DNA of 64,000 nucleotides from Wolbachia endosymbiont (group B) of Parapoynx stratiotata. GTDB lineage: Bacteria > Pseudomonadota > Alphaproteobacteria > Rickettsiales > Anaplasmataceae. Of the stretch, positions 30,510 through 41,292 are shown one piece after another; position 1 is the first letter of the stretch; every line of letters starts with the position of its first letter. The notes below the pieces were generated by a model. It was not told the origin of the DNA. It saw only the letters and a list, made by a program, of their open reading frames with translations, and did no database searches. A program made the translations under genes and the position numbers. Where the stretch lies: positions 1,240,001 through 1,304,000 of the forward strand of contig NZ_OX366335.1 of assembly GCF_947250635.1 (NCBI RefSeq), given 5' to 3'.

Positions 30510-30528
30510 CTTAGGGTCTACGGTATAA

Positions 30529-33057
30529 TTAAGAAAAGCCCCAGTTGTCGCTAATTTTTATTTCTACTTCAAGTGGTATAGAAATTTCTACTGCATTTTC
30601 CATTATATCTTTCATAAGTTTTGCTGTTTCTTGCACTCTGCTCTCTTCCACTTCTACAAGTAATTCATCATGAACCTGGAGGATTATTTTACCTGACTTT
30701 AACTGATCAAAAAGCCGAATCATCGCGCGTTTTATTATATCAGCGGCGGTTCCTTGCAGTGGTACATTTATTGCTGCCCTTTCTGCAAATTGTCTTAGAT
30801 AAGGAATTTTATTGTTGATGTCTCTTACAAAACATCTTCTACCAAACAAAGTCTCTACATAACCGTGCTGTCTTGCGATAGATACTGCTTTTTCCATATA
30901 GGCTTTTATTTCTGGATAACAAGAAAAATAGTAATTAATGTATTCAGCAGCCTCTTGAAAGGTAATGCCAAGTCGCTTTGCAAGGCCAAATGGACTAATG
31001 CCATATATAATGCCAAAATTAATGGTTTTTGCTTTGCGTCTTAATTGCTCATCTATTTCTTGCACTCCAAAAACTTGTCTTGCAGTGATATCATGAATAT
31101 CTTGCCTGTTTGCAAAAGCTTCTTTAAATGCGGTAACATTTGCAACGTGTGCCAGGATTTTTAATTCTATTTGTGAATAGTCAGCAGAAATTATCTTGCA
31201 ACCTTTTGGCACAATAAAGGCTTGCCTGATAAGACTACCTTCTTCGCTTCTGATAGGAATATTTTGTAAATTAGGATTGCTAGAGCTCAGCCTTCCAGTT
31301 GCAGTTGTGGTTATTGAAAAGCTTGTATGTATCCTACCATCAAGCGGATCAACCTGTTTTATTAACGCGTCAGTATAGGTACCCTTTAATTTACTTGAAT
31401 GTCGCCAACTTAAAATTTTACCTGCGATTTCTGTCCCCTCCTCTTCAAGTGCCTCTAGAACTTCAGAGTTTGTGCTATAAGACCCAGATTTTGACTTTTT
31501 CTTTTTACTTAGCTCCATTTTATTAAACAAAACATCACTTAATTGTTTTGGCGATGCAATGTTGAATTTTTCTCCTGCTAAATTATGTATATCGTTTTCA
31601 AGTACAGCAATTAGCTGCTCAAACTTATCAGACAATTCCTGTAGTTTTTGAATATTGAGCAGTATTCCATTTTGCTCCATATCAAATATTACTTTCATGA
31701 GAGGTCTATCAAAGCGCTCGTAAATCGTAAAAAGTTTTTCCTGAAATAATCTTTGTGTCAGTTTCTCATGGATCGCTATTAAAATTTTTGCCGAGAAAGT
31801 TTCTACATTTTTACTTAAATTGTGTGCAATTATGTTTGGAATGCTGTGATCATGCTTACCTGTGTCAAGGCTGTATGACATGATCATCAGGTCATCAATT
31901 GAGTCTAGCACTCTCTCTATTGTAGGAAATATTTCTCTGATCTTTCTAATATCATGTACTATTTTAAGCACCCCATTTGAAAATAAAGTTGAATTTATTA
32001 TAGTAAGTGCATCTTGTAGGCAGCTTTGATCTATGTAGAAAATATTATCCTCACTACAAGATAAGGAGATTTTGTTCAATCTATTGTTTTCAAAGTGGCA
32101 ATGAATTGCAATTTTACCTTCATATCTGCAATGCTCCAAAAATTTTTCTAATTCTTCACTACTATATTCTATTTTCTCTTTTGTGCTAGATCCACTATAA
32201 GAAAAGAGCTTTTCTACTTTTCCTATCAATGAATTAAATTCATATTTCTTCAAAAAGGATAACAATTTTTCCATATTTGGAGGATGGACTTCATATTTTA
32301 CAATATCATGTTGAAGATCTACTTTTTTGCATAGTGACAAAAGTTCTCTTGAAATTAGTGCTTTTTCCTTATGCTCAGTAAGAATATTACGAACTCTTGT
32401 TTGCTCAATGTTATTGATGTTTTCTATAATGTTATCCAACGAATCAAATTTATCCAGCAATTTAGCTGCAGTTTTTGGGCCTATTCCTGGAACGCCTGGA
32501 ATGTTATCAGATGCATCTCCAGTTAGAGAAAATAAATCAAGAAGCTTATTTGAATTTACACCAAATTTTTCTATCACTTGTTTTTCATCTATGTATATAT
32601 TTTTAATAGGATCAAATATTAGAATGTTGTAATTCAAAAGTTGAAATAAGTCTTTATCTGATGAGACTACTACTACTTTAAAGTCTTCGTGGTTGGCATA
32701 TTTTGCAGCTAGTGTTGCAATTATGTCATCTGCTTCATAGCCTTCAATCTCTTCATAGCTGAAGTTAAAAGCTTCTACCGCTTCTCTCAGTATTGTAAAT
32801 TGTGGAATTAGATCCTCAGGAGGTGTTACTCTGTTTGCTTTGTACTCAGAATATAAACTGTGCCTGAAATTTTTTTTGCCAGAATCAAGTGCTATAGTTA
32901 AGTAGTCCGAATGGGAAATATACTTCAGAACCATATTAAGAAAACCGTACACAGCACCTACTGGAATACCAGCTGTGGTAGTCAAATGATGCAAAACGTA
33001 ATAAGCTCTGAAAAGAAAACCATAACCATCAATGATTGTGAAAGTTTTTTCTTTCAT
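30529..33057 (-). CDS. polA: DNA polymerase I
   Basis: Pol I fills repair gaps and removes RNA primers. The 842-residue protein has a 5'-3' nuclease domain (residues 1-290; IDGYGFLFRAYYVLH, GYEADDIIATLA, GVPGIGPKTAAKLL), a middle 3'-5' exonuclease-like domain (about 295-470) and the polymerase domain (about 480-842; DYSQIELKILAHVA, RRKAKTINFGIIYGIS, LQVHDELLVEVEE). The middle domain lacks the first Asp-x-Glu motif: the matching place reads KIAIHCHFENN. Proofreading is therefore probably absent, as in several other reduced or thermophilic Pol I enzymes. Confidence 0.96.
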   Translation of the reverse strand: MKEKTFTIIDGYGFLFRAYYVLHHLTTTAGIPVGAVYGFLNMVLKYISHSDYLTIALDSGKKNFRHSLYSEYKANRVTPPEDLIPQFTILREAVEAFNFSYEEIEGYEADDIIATLAAKYANHEDFKVVVVSSDKDLFQLLNYNILIFDPIKNIYIDEKQVIEKFGVNSNKLLDLFSLTGDASDNIPGVPGIGPKTAAKLLDKFDSLDNIIENINNIEQTRVRNILTEHKEKALISRELLSLCKKVDLQHDIVKYEVHPPNMEKLLSFLKKYEFNSLIGKVEKLFSYSGSSTKEKIEYSSEELEKFLEHCRYEGKIAIHCHFENNRLNKISLSCSEDNIFYIDQSCLQDALTIINSTLFSNGVLKIVHDIRKIREIFPTIERVLDSIDDLMIMSYSLDTGKHDHSIPNIIAHNLSKNVETFSAKILIAIHEKLTQRLFQEKLFTIYERFDRPLMKVIFDMEQNGILLNIQKLQELSDKFEQLIAVLENDIHNLAGEKFNIASPKQLSDVLFNKMELSKKKKSKSGSYSTNSEVLEALEEEGTEIAGKILSWRHSSKLKGTYTDALIKQVDPLDGRIHTSFSITTTATGRLSSSNPNLQNIPIRSEEGSLIRQAFIVPKGCKIISADYSQIELKILAHVANVTAFKEAFANRQDIHDITARQVFGVQEIDEQLRRKAKTINFGIIYGISPFGLAKRLGITFQEAAEYINYYFSCYPEIKAYMEKAVSIARQHGYVETLFGRRCFVRDINNKIPYLRQFAERAAINVPLQGTAADIIKRAMIRLFDQLKSGKIILQVHDELLVEVEESRVQETAKLMKDIMENAVEISIPLEVEIKISDNWGFS

Positions 33058-33168
33058 TGTAGATATTTATGTGTGCCTTTGATGGTCTGTTATTTAGCTA
33101 TAAAAATCAAGCTCTTGTTTCCTATAGCCAAAATAATCATAATGCTATAGTTACTATAAGAAAACATA

Positions 33169-34635
33169 TTACGTAAGGGAATTAACTATTCTGCCACAAT
33201 TTTGCTCTATCACACTTGCCATATTTAATATTCCAGCTTCATCGTAATAATTTCCAATTACTTGCAAAGCAAGTGGTAAGCCTTCATTGGAAAGTCCAAC
33301 AGGAACAGAAATAGCAGGTAACCCCGCTAAGCTTGCCGGCACGGTAAACACATCATTGATGCACATAATTAGCGGGTCTGGCTTTTCATTTAAGCCAAAA
33401 GCTTCTGTTGGAGCAGATGGCACAAGTATGTAATCTATTTTTTCAAACGCTTTTATAAAATCATCTCTAATTAATGCCCTAATGCACTGTGCTTTTTCAT
33501 AATACTCATTGTAATGACCTGAAGAAAGCGCATAAGCACCAATTAAAATTCTCCTTTTCACTTCTTTACCAAAACCTTCTGCTCTTGTTAGCGAATACAT
33601 TTCTTCAAGGGTATCAGCATCAACCCTGAATCCGTAACGTACACCATCATAGCGAGCAAGGTTAGATGAAGTTTCAGCAGAACAAATTAGATAGTAAACC
33701 GGTATCGCATATTTAGTATGAGGCAGAGTAATGTCAACAACTTCAGCACCGTTTTCTTTTAAATAGGAAGCAATTTTTTCCCAATTATGAACTATTTCAT
33801 CTGAAATTCCATCCATCTTATACTCTTTTGGTATACCAATGCGCTTACCCTTAATATCACCATTTATAAAACTGGAAAATTTAGGCACTGGCCTTTTGCT
33901 CGATGTTGAATCTTTTTCATCATAGCCACAAATTGTTTCCAGCATTAACGCTGAATCAGAAACGGAACGAGTAATTACTCCTGCTTGATCGAGAGAACTT
34001 GCAAACGCAATCATACCAAAACGCGAACACCTTCCATAAGTTGGCTTTATTCCAACAACTCCACAATAAGCTGCTGGTTGGCGTACAGACCCACCAGTAT
34101 CACTTCCTAGTGCTCCAGCACATAAAAACCCAGCAACTGATGCTGCAGATCCACCAGATGATCCACCAGGAACAACTTTTTCTCCGTCACTTTTTCTAAT
34201 CCATACATTTTTAACAGGACCAAAATAGCTGTTTGTGTTCGCAGAACCCATAGCAAACTCATCCATATTAAGTTTACCAAGCATGGCTGCTCCACTTTTT
34301 AAAAGCACATTAGATACCGTAGATTCATAAGTAGGGATGAAATTTTCCAGCATTTTTGAGCATGCTGTTGTTTTTATTCCTTTTGTACAGAATAAATCTT
34401 TAACACCAACTGGTATGCCCATAAGTGGTGAAATATTATCTTTTTGTTTCAAGAAGTATTCATCTGCTATTTTAGCAGCTTTTATCGCGATTTCTGGGGT
34501 TTTTGTTACAAATGCATTTAGTTGCTCATTTTCAACTGCATTAACATGCGTCTCTACAAGCTCAACAGCAGAAAAATCCCCCCGCCTAAGTCCATCATGC
34601 ATCTCTGTAATAGTGAGCCTTCTCAATTCATTCAT
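33169..34635 (-). CDS. gatA: Asp/Glu-tRNA amidotransferase subunit A
   Basis: GatA is the amidase that releases ammonia from glutamine so that GatCAB can convert Glu-tRNA-Gln or Asp-tRNA-Asn to the amide form. The 488-residue protein has the Ser-cisSer-Lys triad of the amidase signature family: Lys in IPVGVKDLFCTKG, the cis-Ser in VPGGSSGGSAASVAG and the nucleophile in LGSDTGGSVRQPAA. Length is normal. gatB and gatC are not adjacent. It lies 186 bases downstream of gyrB on the same strand. Confidence 0.97.
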   Translation of the reverse strand: MNELRRLTITEMHDGLRRGDFSAVELVETHVNAVENEQLNAFVTKTPEIAIKAAKIADEYFLKQKDNISPLMGIPVGVKDLFCTKGIKTTACSKMLENFIPTYESTVSNVLLKSGAAMLGKLNMDEFAMGSANTNSYFGPVKNVWIRKSDGEKVVPGGSSGGSAASVAGFLCAGALGSDTGGSVRQPAAYCGVVGIKPTYGRCSRFGMIAFASSLDQAGVITRSVSDSALMLETICGYDEKDSTSSKRPVPKFSSFINGDIKGKRIGIPKEYKMDGISDEIVHNWEKIASYLKENGAEVVDITLPHTKYAIPVYYLICSAETSSNLARYDGVRYGFRVDADTLEEMYSLTRAEGFGKEVKRRILIGAYALSSGHYNEYYEKAQCIRALIRDDFIKAFEKIDYILVPSAPTEAFGLNEKPDPLIMCINDVFTVPASLAGLPAISVPVGLSNEGLPLALQVIGNYYDEAGILNMASVIEQNCGRIVNSLT

Positions 34636-34821
34636 TAATATTCAATGTTAGCGAGGCATTAATTATAACAACAATAGGACAGAAAATCTATATATTTATG
34701 ATCGAAAACGGGAATACAACCGAGATCAATTCAGATTTCTGAAATGGATTGGTTAGTAGTACGTTTTAAATAGCCGGTTTGGCACACAATGCTAAGCCAT
34801 AAGGGTTTAGCGTTTCTAAAA

Positions 34822-37194
34822 TCAAATATCAACATCATGCACATTAAGTGCATTGTTATTTATAAAGTCACGACGTGGTTCAACTATATCACCCATTAGC
34901 ACCGAGAATATGCTATCTGCTTCTTCACAATCTTTTATTTCAACTTTTAGCAGAGTTCTAGTTTCTGGATTGAGTGTAGTTTCCCAAAGCTGATCAGCAT
35001 TCATTTCACCAAGGCCTTTAAATCTCTGCAGAGTTAAACCTTTTTTACCATAATCCATCACTATTTTTGCGAGTGCACTTGGAGACTTTATTTTTATTTC
35101 AGTTTCTTGTGACTGTAAAAATGAATCACCATTAAATAAGTCAATTATGTTATCAAGAGAACTCAATATATTCCGTATTTCTTTACTTTCAAGCATACTA
35201 AGCGAGAATACATATTTGTCTGCTAACCCTTGAAACAATTTAGCAATGTGAATTTCCTCATCTTTTACTTCTACTTCCCAATTATATTCACTATACATCA
35301 ATTTTAAATATTTTAATATCTCATCAGCAGACAATAGAGCATTCTTTTTGCTTAAAATTAGCAATGATTCTAAGAGATCTTTTGGTATTTCCCTATCATA
35401 ATTTTTGCTAATGTTTGAAATACTGAGGCAGTTATTCAAAACGAAACGCAAATCTTTGCCTACACCATTTAATGTTAATCTTTTAATCGCTGAATTTACT
35501 ATATACTCTTCAAAACTTTCATCATCTTTGATATAAGTATCTTTAGCATTTTTTGTAACTTTATAGAGCGGTGGCTGCGCTATGTATAAATATCCTTTCT
35601 CAATTACTTCACGCATATGTCTAAAAAAGAAAGTTAGAATCAAAGTTCTTATATGCGAGCCATCAACATCTGCGTCTGTCATAATGATAATTTTATGATA
35701 CCTAGTTTTTTCAATATCGAAGTGCTCACTCCCTATTCCAGCCCCAATTGCCGTGATCAGAGAGCCAATTTCTGCAGATGAAAAAATACGATCCAGCCCT
35801 GCACGTTCTACGTTTAGAATTTTCCCTCTTAAAGCAAGTACCGCCTGTGTTTTACGATTACGTCCCTGCTTTGCAGTACCACCTGCGGAATTACCCTCTA
35901 CTATAAACAATTCCGATAATTCAGGAACTTTTTCCTGACAATCGGCAAGCTTTCCAGGTAGAGTTGCAATATTAATATTGTTTTTATTTTTAACTAACTC
36001 TCGTGCTTTTCTTGCGGCTTCTCTTCCTTTTGCTGACCTAATCGCTCTTTCTACTATACTTGCTGCTAACTTGGGGTCAGTTTCAAGTATTGTACTCAAC
36101 TTGTCAAAAACTATGCTCTCTACAACTGCCCGCGCTTCAGAACTGACCAATTTATCTTTTGTCTGTGAAGAAAATTTAGGATCAGGCATCTTGAGAGATA
36201 AAACACAAGTTAAGCCTTCTCTAACATCTTCTCCAGTCAAATTCACTTTTGCCTTCTTCAAAAAACCTTCATTGTTTGCATAGTTATTGATACATCTGGT
36301 TAGTGCAGATCTAAACCCCGCCAAATGCGTACCACCATCCCGTTGTCTTATATTATTTGTGAAGCATAGCATATTCTCATAGTAGGAATCATTCCACTCC
36401 ATTGATATTTCTACACTGGTACCTAGATCTTTTACATTATCTCTAATGCTGGCAATTTTAGTAACATGTGTCTTATTCTTGTCTAAGTACCGTACAAAAT
36501 TAGCTGTACCAAAATTATCTTCAGACTCTTTACTATCGTTAAAATGAGACTTTACATGTGGTTTATTACGGAGATCACACAAAATGATCTCAATATTTGA
36601 GTTTAAAAATGCCAATTCTCTGATGCGACTCTCAAGAGTGGAGTAACTAAAATCAATACTACTAAAAGTCCCCGTTGATGGCATAAACGTTACTCTAGTT
36701 CCTCTTTTATTTTTGTTTTCATTAATTACCTTTAAAGATTCAACAGACTCACCATCTTCAAAGCGTATGAAATATTCCTTCTTATTGCGCCATATGGTTA
36801 ATTCCAGCCAACTCGATAACGCATTAACAACTGAAATTCCAACACCATGTAATCCTCCAGAAACCTTATAGGTATTGCTGTCAAATTTACCTCCTGCATG
36901 TAATTGGGTCATTATCACTTCTGCTGCTGATATCCCTTCCTCTGGGTGAATGTCTGTTGGAATGCCACGACCATTGTCGGTTACAGAAACTGAACCATCT
37001 TCATTTATGCTAACTTCAATCTTACTGCAATACCCAGCCAAAGACTCATCTATCGCATTGTCAACAACCTCGTACACCATATGGTGCAGACCAGATCCAT
37101 CATCAGTATCACCAATGTACATACCTGGACGCTTTCTTACAGCATCAAGACCTCTTAGGATTTTTATTGCGTCAGCGTTGTAGTTACTTTCCAT
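34822..37194 (-). CDS. gyrB: DNA gyrase subunit B
   Basis: GyrB is the ATPase subunit of gyrase, which introduces negative supercoils. The 790-residue protein has the GHKL ATPase domain (EVVDNAIDESLAGYC, VTDNGRGIPTDIHP, KVSGGLHGVGISVVNAL), the transducer domain, and the Toprim region with EGNSAGGTAKQGRNR and TDADVDGSHIRTL. QRFKGLGEMNADQLWETT near the end and the insert between Toprim and tail favour gyrB over parE. The gyrA gene is not in this window. Confidence 0.96.
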   Translation of the reverse strand: MESNYNADAIKILRGLDAVRKRPGMYIGDTDDGSGLHHMVYEVVDNAIDESLAGYCSKIEVSINEDGSVSVTDNGRGIPTDIHPEEGISAAEVIMTQLHAGGKFDSNTYKVSGGLHGVGISVVNALSSWLELTIWRNKKEYFIRFEDGESVESLKVINENKNKRGTRVTFMPSTGTFSSIDFSYSTLESRIRELAFLNSNIEIILCDLRNKPHVKSHFNDSKESEDNFGTANFVRYLDKNKTHVTKIASIRDNVKDLGTSVEISMEWNDSYYENMLCFTNNIRQRDGGTHLAGFRSALTRCINNYANNEGFLKKAKVNLTGEDVREGLTCVLSLKMPDPKFSSQTKDKLVSSEARAVVESIVFDKLSTILETDPKLAASIVERAIRSAKGREAARKARELVKNKNNINIATLPGKLADCQEKVPELSELFIVEGNSAGGTAKQGRNRKTQAVLALRGKILNVERAGLDRIFSSAEIGSLITAIGAGIGSEHFDIEKTRYHKIIIMTDADVDGSHIRTLILTFFFRHMREVIEKGYLYIAQPPLYKVTKNAKDTYIKDDESFEEYIVNSAIKRLTLNGVGKDLRFVLNNCLSISNISKNYDREIPKDLLESLLILSKKNALLSADEILKYLKLMYSEYNWEVEVKDEEIHIAKLFQGLADKYVFSLSMLESKEIRNILSSLDNIIDLFNGDSFLQSQETEIKIKSPSALAKIVMDYGKKGLTLQRFKGLGEMNADQLWETTLNPETRTLLKVEIKDCEEADSIFSVLMGDIVEPRRDFINNNALNVHDVDI

Positions 37195-37415
37195 GGAATT
37201 GCTTTATTTATAAATATTAATTAATATTACATTTGTATGTGCTGATTAGCAACATCTTTAAGTTGAGAGAAGGATTCTTGACATATAGATAAAATATAAT
37301 ACATCACCTACACGAAGTGGTTTTACATGTTATTTCAATACATAGACTTAAATTGAAACAACCATACAAAATTCTGCTTCATATTTCAAAATAAATGGCC
37401 ACAATCAAATACAAT

Positions 37416-38663
37416 TTACCTTCTTCTTTCAATTGGACTTTCTAGATCAACACAGGATAAGTTGCTCATACACTCTTTTAATATTTCATTCTTTTTATCA
37501 TTGTTTAATCTATTGCTGAACTCTTGATACCTTCTCTCAAGAGCTGAATGCGTAGTCATAATATACCTTACTGTTTCAGATGATAACTTTGGTAACTCGC
37601 TACGGATCCTTTCTTGTGATTTTCCAGAGAAATTGGTGAAATTGGCTTTGGCCATTTCAGGGAATTTTTGTGTGATCGTTTCTTTTATCATTTCTCTAGC
37701 CTCTTCTCCATCGAGTTTAATAATCACTGATGGATGTAAGCCAGATAAAGACTCAAATAATTTATTGTATGTTCCACCTGCACAACTTTGACCTTGATTA
37801 CCGTAAGTTGTTGCAGCGTCTACAAGACCTTTTAAAAACATATCTTTTCTGTTTTTTATGTCTTCATCATTCAAAGGAGTTCTTTGATTTTCTGTCCCTG
37901 TATTTCTATCATTGCAGGCTTTCCAACATAAAATAGCTGCTTGCTTTAGTGTTAACTTACTATGATTGTCTTTAAAATTATCTCCTGTTCTATTGATAAA
38001 TCTTAAGCATTCAAGTGCATGAGATTTATCGCCTTCTGTAAATTCATTTGACTGTGTGATGTACTCTTCAATGTCGGTTGTGTTGCCTCTATTTAGCTGT
38101 ACATAGAATTCATCTTTGCTTAAATTCTCTTTATACTTTTCTATGAGTCTATCAACACTCAAGTTTATACTAGCAACTGCACTTGGGTCATGAGTAGTTT
38201 GTGCCATAAAAGGAATGGCTGCTAAATCTTGAAAGAAAATAGGCCTTTCTTCCTCTGGAATTTGTTGTATTAAATCGTTAAACTGCTGTATGTCTTCAAT
38301 GAGTGATTTGTTTAGCAACCATAAACACAATATAGGCAGTACCAAAAGCACACAAGAATTAATAATGTGTACAATTAAAAAAATGCTTAATGTTATTCTA
38401 ATAACATTTTTTGGCCACGCTGATAATCTTTTTTCATTTTCCCTTGGTTTGAAAAAATAATTTACTAATGATAAATACAAAGAGAGCTGTACAAGAAGAA
38501 AAAATGAAGGAATCATACTTACTAATAAAACTATATTAATGAATCTTTTAATCTTATTAGTGTTGTTGTAAGCATTTTGCACTCTTTCTATTAAAGCCTG
38601 TACTCTATTTCTATTTTGCTGTTGATTATTATTTTGACCTGCAAACATACCCCATTCTAACAT
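37416..38663 (-). CDS. Membrane-anchored unknown protein, family A member 1
   Basis: The 415-residue protein has two hydrophobic hairpin-like segments in its first 130 residues (FINIVLLVSMIPSFFLLVQL and VIRITLSIFLIVHIINSCVL) followed by a soluble domain. The soluble part shares a block with the gene at 44682: CWKACND, then RKDMFLKGLVD, then SCAGGTYNKLFESLSGLHPS. The two are clearly paralogues, with the same membrane-then-soluble layout. The family is unknown to me. An in-frame ATG at 38648 is an alternative start. It is followed in the genome by gyrB and preceded by an ankyrin gene. Confidence 0.7.
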   Translation of the reverse strand: MLEWGMFAGQNNNQQQNRNRVQALIERVQNAYNNTNKIKRFINIVLLVSMIPSFFLLVQLSLYLSLVNYFFKPRENEKRLSAWPKNVIRITLSIFLIVHIINSCVLLVLPILCLWLLNKSLIEDIQQFNDLIQQIPEEERPIFFQDLAAIPFMAQTTHDPSAVASINLSVDRLIEKYKENLSKDEFYVQLNRGNTTDIEEYITQSNEFTEGDKSHALECLRFINRTGDNFKDNHSKLTLKQAAILCWKACNDRNTGTENQRTPLNDEDIKNRKDMFLKGLVDAATTYGNQGQSCAGGTYNKLFESLSGLHPSVIIKLDGEEAREMIKETITQKFPEMAKANFTNFSGKSQERIRSELPKLSSETVRYIMTTHSALERRYQEFSNRLNNDKKNEILKECMSNLSCVDLESPIERRR

Positions 38664-38718
38664 TAATATATCATGCTATAGAAAGAATGTAAATAAAGCA
38701 AGGAATTTAGAGCTGCTT

Positions 38719-39585
38719 TTATTTTTGTTTGATTGGGGATACCACTTCTATACTTTCTGCTCCATCTAAGGTACTATGTGGTTTTTCTACAGTAATCTTG
38801 GGAGTTACTTTATTCTCGATATCTGCTCCATATGAGCTAAGTACTTCAATGGCCTTTTCATTTCCACTATTGAGTGCAATATCCAAAGCATCTATTCCAT
38901 CTTTATTTTTGTGGTTGATAAAATCCTTCAACTGATCTCTACCAAAGCTTTCTATATATTGTTTAATGATGAGTTCCACTACTTTTCCAGGACAATTATT
39001 AGCAGCAGGAAAAAGTATTGTGTTGTTATTATTATCTTTTTTCGTTATGTCTGCTTTGAGTTTATTCATCAAATACTCGATAACTTCTACTCTGCTATCA
39101 TTCTTTGCTTCAGTGCATTGCCTAATAGCTAAAAATAAAGCTGTACGCCCATTATTATCAATATCTTCAATATTCTGTCCCTTGTCAACTAAGGCTTGTA
39201 TTACACTTTTATTTCCATATAAAGTAGCAAGGTGAAAAGGTGTATGTCCTTCAGTGCTTTCTCTTTCATCAATTGACGCACCATTGCTAGCTAGCAATTC
39301 TATAAACTCTGGCGTGTTTGCAAAAATTGCAAGGTGCATTGGTGTTAAGTCATCTTTGCCATGATTTCCAGTTTTTGCGTTAACGTTTGCTCCGTTATTT
39401 ATCAGCAATTTCGCTATTTCAAACTGCTTATACCCGATAGCAACATGCAGTGGCGTACGATTACGTTCATAATTATCATTGACGTTTGCACCAGACTTTA
39501 TTAGTAGCTCTGTAGCTTCAATATCACCCATCCGAATTGCAGAGTATAAGGAAGGAGATTCATCTTTTTCTATTTCCCCTGTCAT
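38719..39585 (-). CDS. Ankyrin-repeat protein
   Basis: Nearly the whole 288-residue protein is made of about seven ankyrin repeats: SLYSAIRMGDIEATELLI, RTPLHVAIGYKQFEIAKLLI, LTPMHLAIFANTPEFIELLA, HTPFHLATLYGNKSVIQALV, RTALFLAIRQ, NTILFPAANN and IDALDIALNSGNEKAIEVL. A polar tail of about 30 residues follows. There is no signal peptide or membrane segment. It is a protein-binding scaffold; a host target is likely by analogy with other Wolbachia ankyrin proteins but unproven. It is divergent from psd across a 234-base AT-rich spacer in which I see no clear promoter. Confidence 0.9.
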   Translation of the reverse strand: MTGEIEKDESPSLYSAIRMGDIEATELLIKSGANVNDNYERNRTPLHVAIGYKQFEIAKLLINNGANVNAKTGNHGKDDLTPMHLAIFANTPEFIELLASNGASIDERESTEGHTPFHLATLYGNKSVIQALVDKGQNIEDIDNNGRTALFLAIRQCTEAKNDSRVEVIEYLMNKLKADITKKDNNNNTILFPAANNCPGKVVELIIKQYIESFGRDQLKDFINHKNKDGIDALDIALNSGNEKAIEVLSSYGADIENKVTPKITVEKPHSTLDGAESIEVVSPIKQK

Positions 39586-39819
39586 ACGAAATTGCGAACA
39601 TATTAATTCATAGATTATTAAGGATTATTATTAAGTTTTTATTAAAATTATATTAATAATAGTTAAAAAACTTCAATTTTTATTAAAAAATTTACATCTA
39701 TCAGCGATTTTATAAGCAAATGTTTATATAATAATTCGAAAAGTGAAACAGTAAAAAAAAGCTTTTCATGAGAAATTATAAATGATAAATTGTTAATAAT
39801 GAATTATTGAGAATAAGTT

Positions 39820-40503
39820 ATGTGCTTTGGTTTGCCTAACATAAACAGAGAAGGTTATTTATTTATAATTGTTTCCTTTATAGTAACGTGTATAGCATTT
39901 TCTATATCTTGGGGGACTGGAATTACTTGCTTATTACCAACACTACTATGTACTTATTTCTTTCGTGATCCAGCAAGAGCTGTACCAAACAATAAGGATT
40001 TTATATTAAGTCCCGCTGATGGTGTGGTTTCAAAAATTGAAGAAGTTAGTTACCCTTTATCAGAAGAGAATAGAGAAGAGAAAAAGTTTACGCTTGTCAG
40101 CATATTTCTAAGTGTTTTAAATGTTCATGTGAATCGTATACCAATATCTGGTACGATAAAGGAAATGAGCTACAAGAAAGGCAAGTTTGTTTCTGCAATG
40201 AGTAATAGGTCCAGTAATGAAAATGAAAAGCAGGTTATTGTGATTGAGTATGAAAAGGAAAAAGAAATCATTGTGGAACAAATAGCTGGATTTATCGCAC
40301 GCCGCATTGTTTGTAATTTAAGAGCGTCTCAGAATGTAAAAGCAGGTGAAAGGTTTGGAATTATAAGATTTGGCAGTAGAGTAAATATTTATATCCCTGC
40401 TGGAATAGAGGTAAGAGTCTCAGAAGGCCAAACTGTTATTGGTGGTGAGACAGTTATAGCAGATTTAAATAAACAAGAGAAGCTTACCTTTGACATTGTA
40501 TGA
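39820..40503 (+). CDS. psd: Phosphatidylserine decarboxylase
   Basis: Psd turns phosphatidylserine into phosphatidylethanolamine. The 227-residue protein is of the short type with N-terminal membrane segments ([19 protein letters not shown]), then [11 protein letters not shown] and [14 protein letters not shown]. The self-cleavage site that makes the pyruvoyl group is the Gly-Ser in [14 protein letters not shown]. It overlaps pssA by 4 bases (ATGA), so the enzyme pair for PE synthesis is made from one transcript. Confidence 0.95.
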   Translation: MCFGLPNINREGYLFIIVSFIVTCIAFSISWGTGITCLLPTLLCTYFFRDPARAVPNNKDFILSPADGVVSKIEEVSYPLSEENREEKKFTLVSIFLSVLNVHVNRIPISGTIKEMSYKKGKFVSAMSNRSSNENEKQVIVIEYEKEKEIIVEQIAGFIARRIVCNLRASQNVKAGERFGIIRFGSRVNIYIPAGIEVRVSEGQTVIGGETVIADLNKQEKLTFDIV

Positions 40504-41270
40504 ATAACGATGAAAGTAACGGTAAATCCTTACCTATTACCAAGTTATTTCCAAATTTTATAACTTTACTAGGTTTATGTGCTGGCCTTACTTCACTTAA
40601 ATTCACATTTAATGAACAATGGGAATTTTCAGCAATTTTTATTATCATTGCAGCAATAATAGATGGAATGGATGGCAGAATAGCAAGAATTCTAAAATCA
40701 ACTAGCGATTTTGGAGCACAGCTTGATTCTTTTGCAGATTTTCTAAATTTTGGTTCAGCACCTGCTTTTCTTTTATATTTTTGGAAATTAAAGGAAATTA
40801 AAGTTGTAGGTTGGATCTTAGTAATGATATATGTAATCTGCATATCAATAAGACTTGCAAGATTCAATGTTTTACTACATTCAGAACAATTATACTGGAA
40901 AAAATTTTTCTTTTCCGGCGTTCCAGCTCCTGTATGCGCTTTACTTGCTCTGTTACCAATAATTATTACCTTTCAATCTCATGAGAGTGAATACTTACTT
41001 CTTATAGAGCAATTTTTTAACGTAAAGAATACAGCTTGTTACTTTTTGGCCATTTCATTTTTTTCGATAAGTCATATTCCAACTTTCTCTGCAAAGCACA
41101 TTTATGTTCCTAGAAGCCTATCCTATATATTTGTGTCGTTTTTTGGAATATTGATCATACTGTTTATAAGCAAGCCCTGGATAACACTACCAATTTTAGG
41201 TGCATTGTATATACTTACTATTCCAATAAGCACTGGACTTTATATATACTACACATATAAAACTCATTAG
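40500..41270 (+). CDS. pssA: CDP-diacylglycerol-serine O-phosphatidyltransferase
   Basis: PssA makes phosphatidylserine from CDP-diacylglycerol and serine. The 256-residue membrane protein carries the CDP-alcohol phosphotransferase signature DG-x2-AR-x8-G-x3-D-x3-D, visible as [20 protein letters not shown] followed by LDSFAD. About seven hydrophobic segments follow the family pattern ([14 protein letters not shown] first). It supplies the substrate for Psd, whose gene overlaps it upstream. Confidence 0.95.
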   Translation: MNNDESNGKSLPITKLFPNFITLLGLCAGLTSLKFTFNEQWEFSAIFIIIAAIIDGMDGRIARILKSTSDFGAQLDSFADFLNFGSAPAFLLYFWKLKEIKVVGWILVMIYVICISIRLARFNVLLHSEQLYWKKFFFSGVPAPVCALLALLPIIITFQSHESEYLLLIEQFFNVKNTACYFLAISFFSISHIPTFSAKHIYVPRSLSYIFVSFFGILIILFISKPWITLPILGALYILTIPISTGLYIYYTYKTH

Positions 41271-41292
41271 CTATATAAAAGTAGTGAGCAGC

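Noticed and set aside
34790..34821. Hairpin GCTAAGCC/GGTTTAGC after gyrB as a terminator
   Set aside because: The stem includes a G-T pair and no T-run follows on the minus strand; too weak to call.
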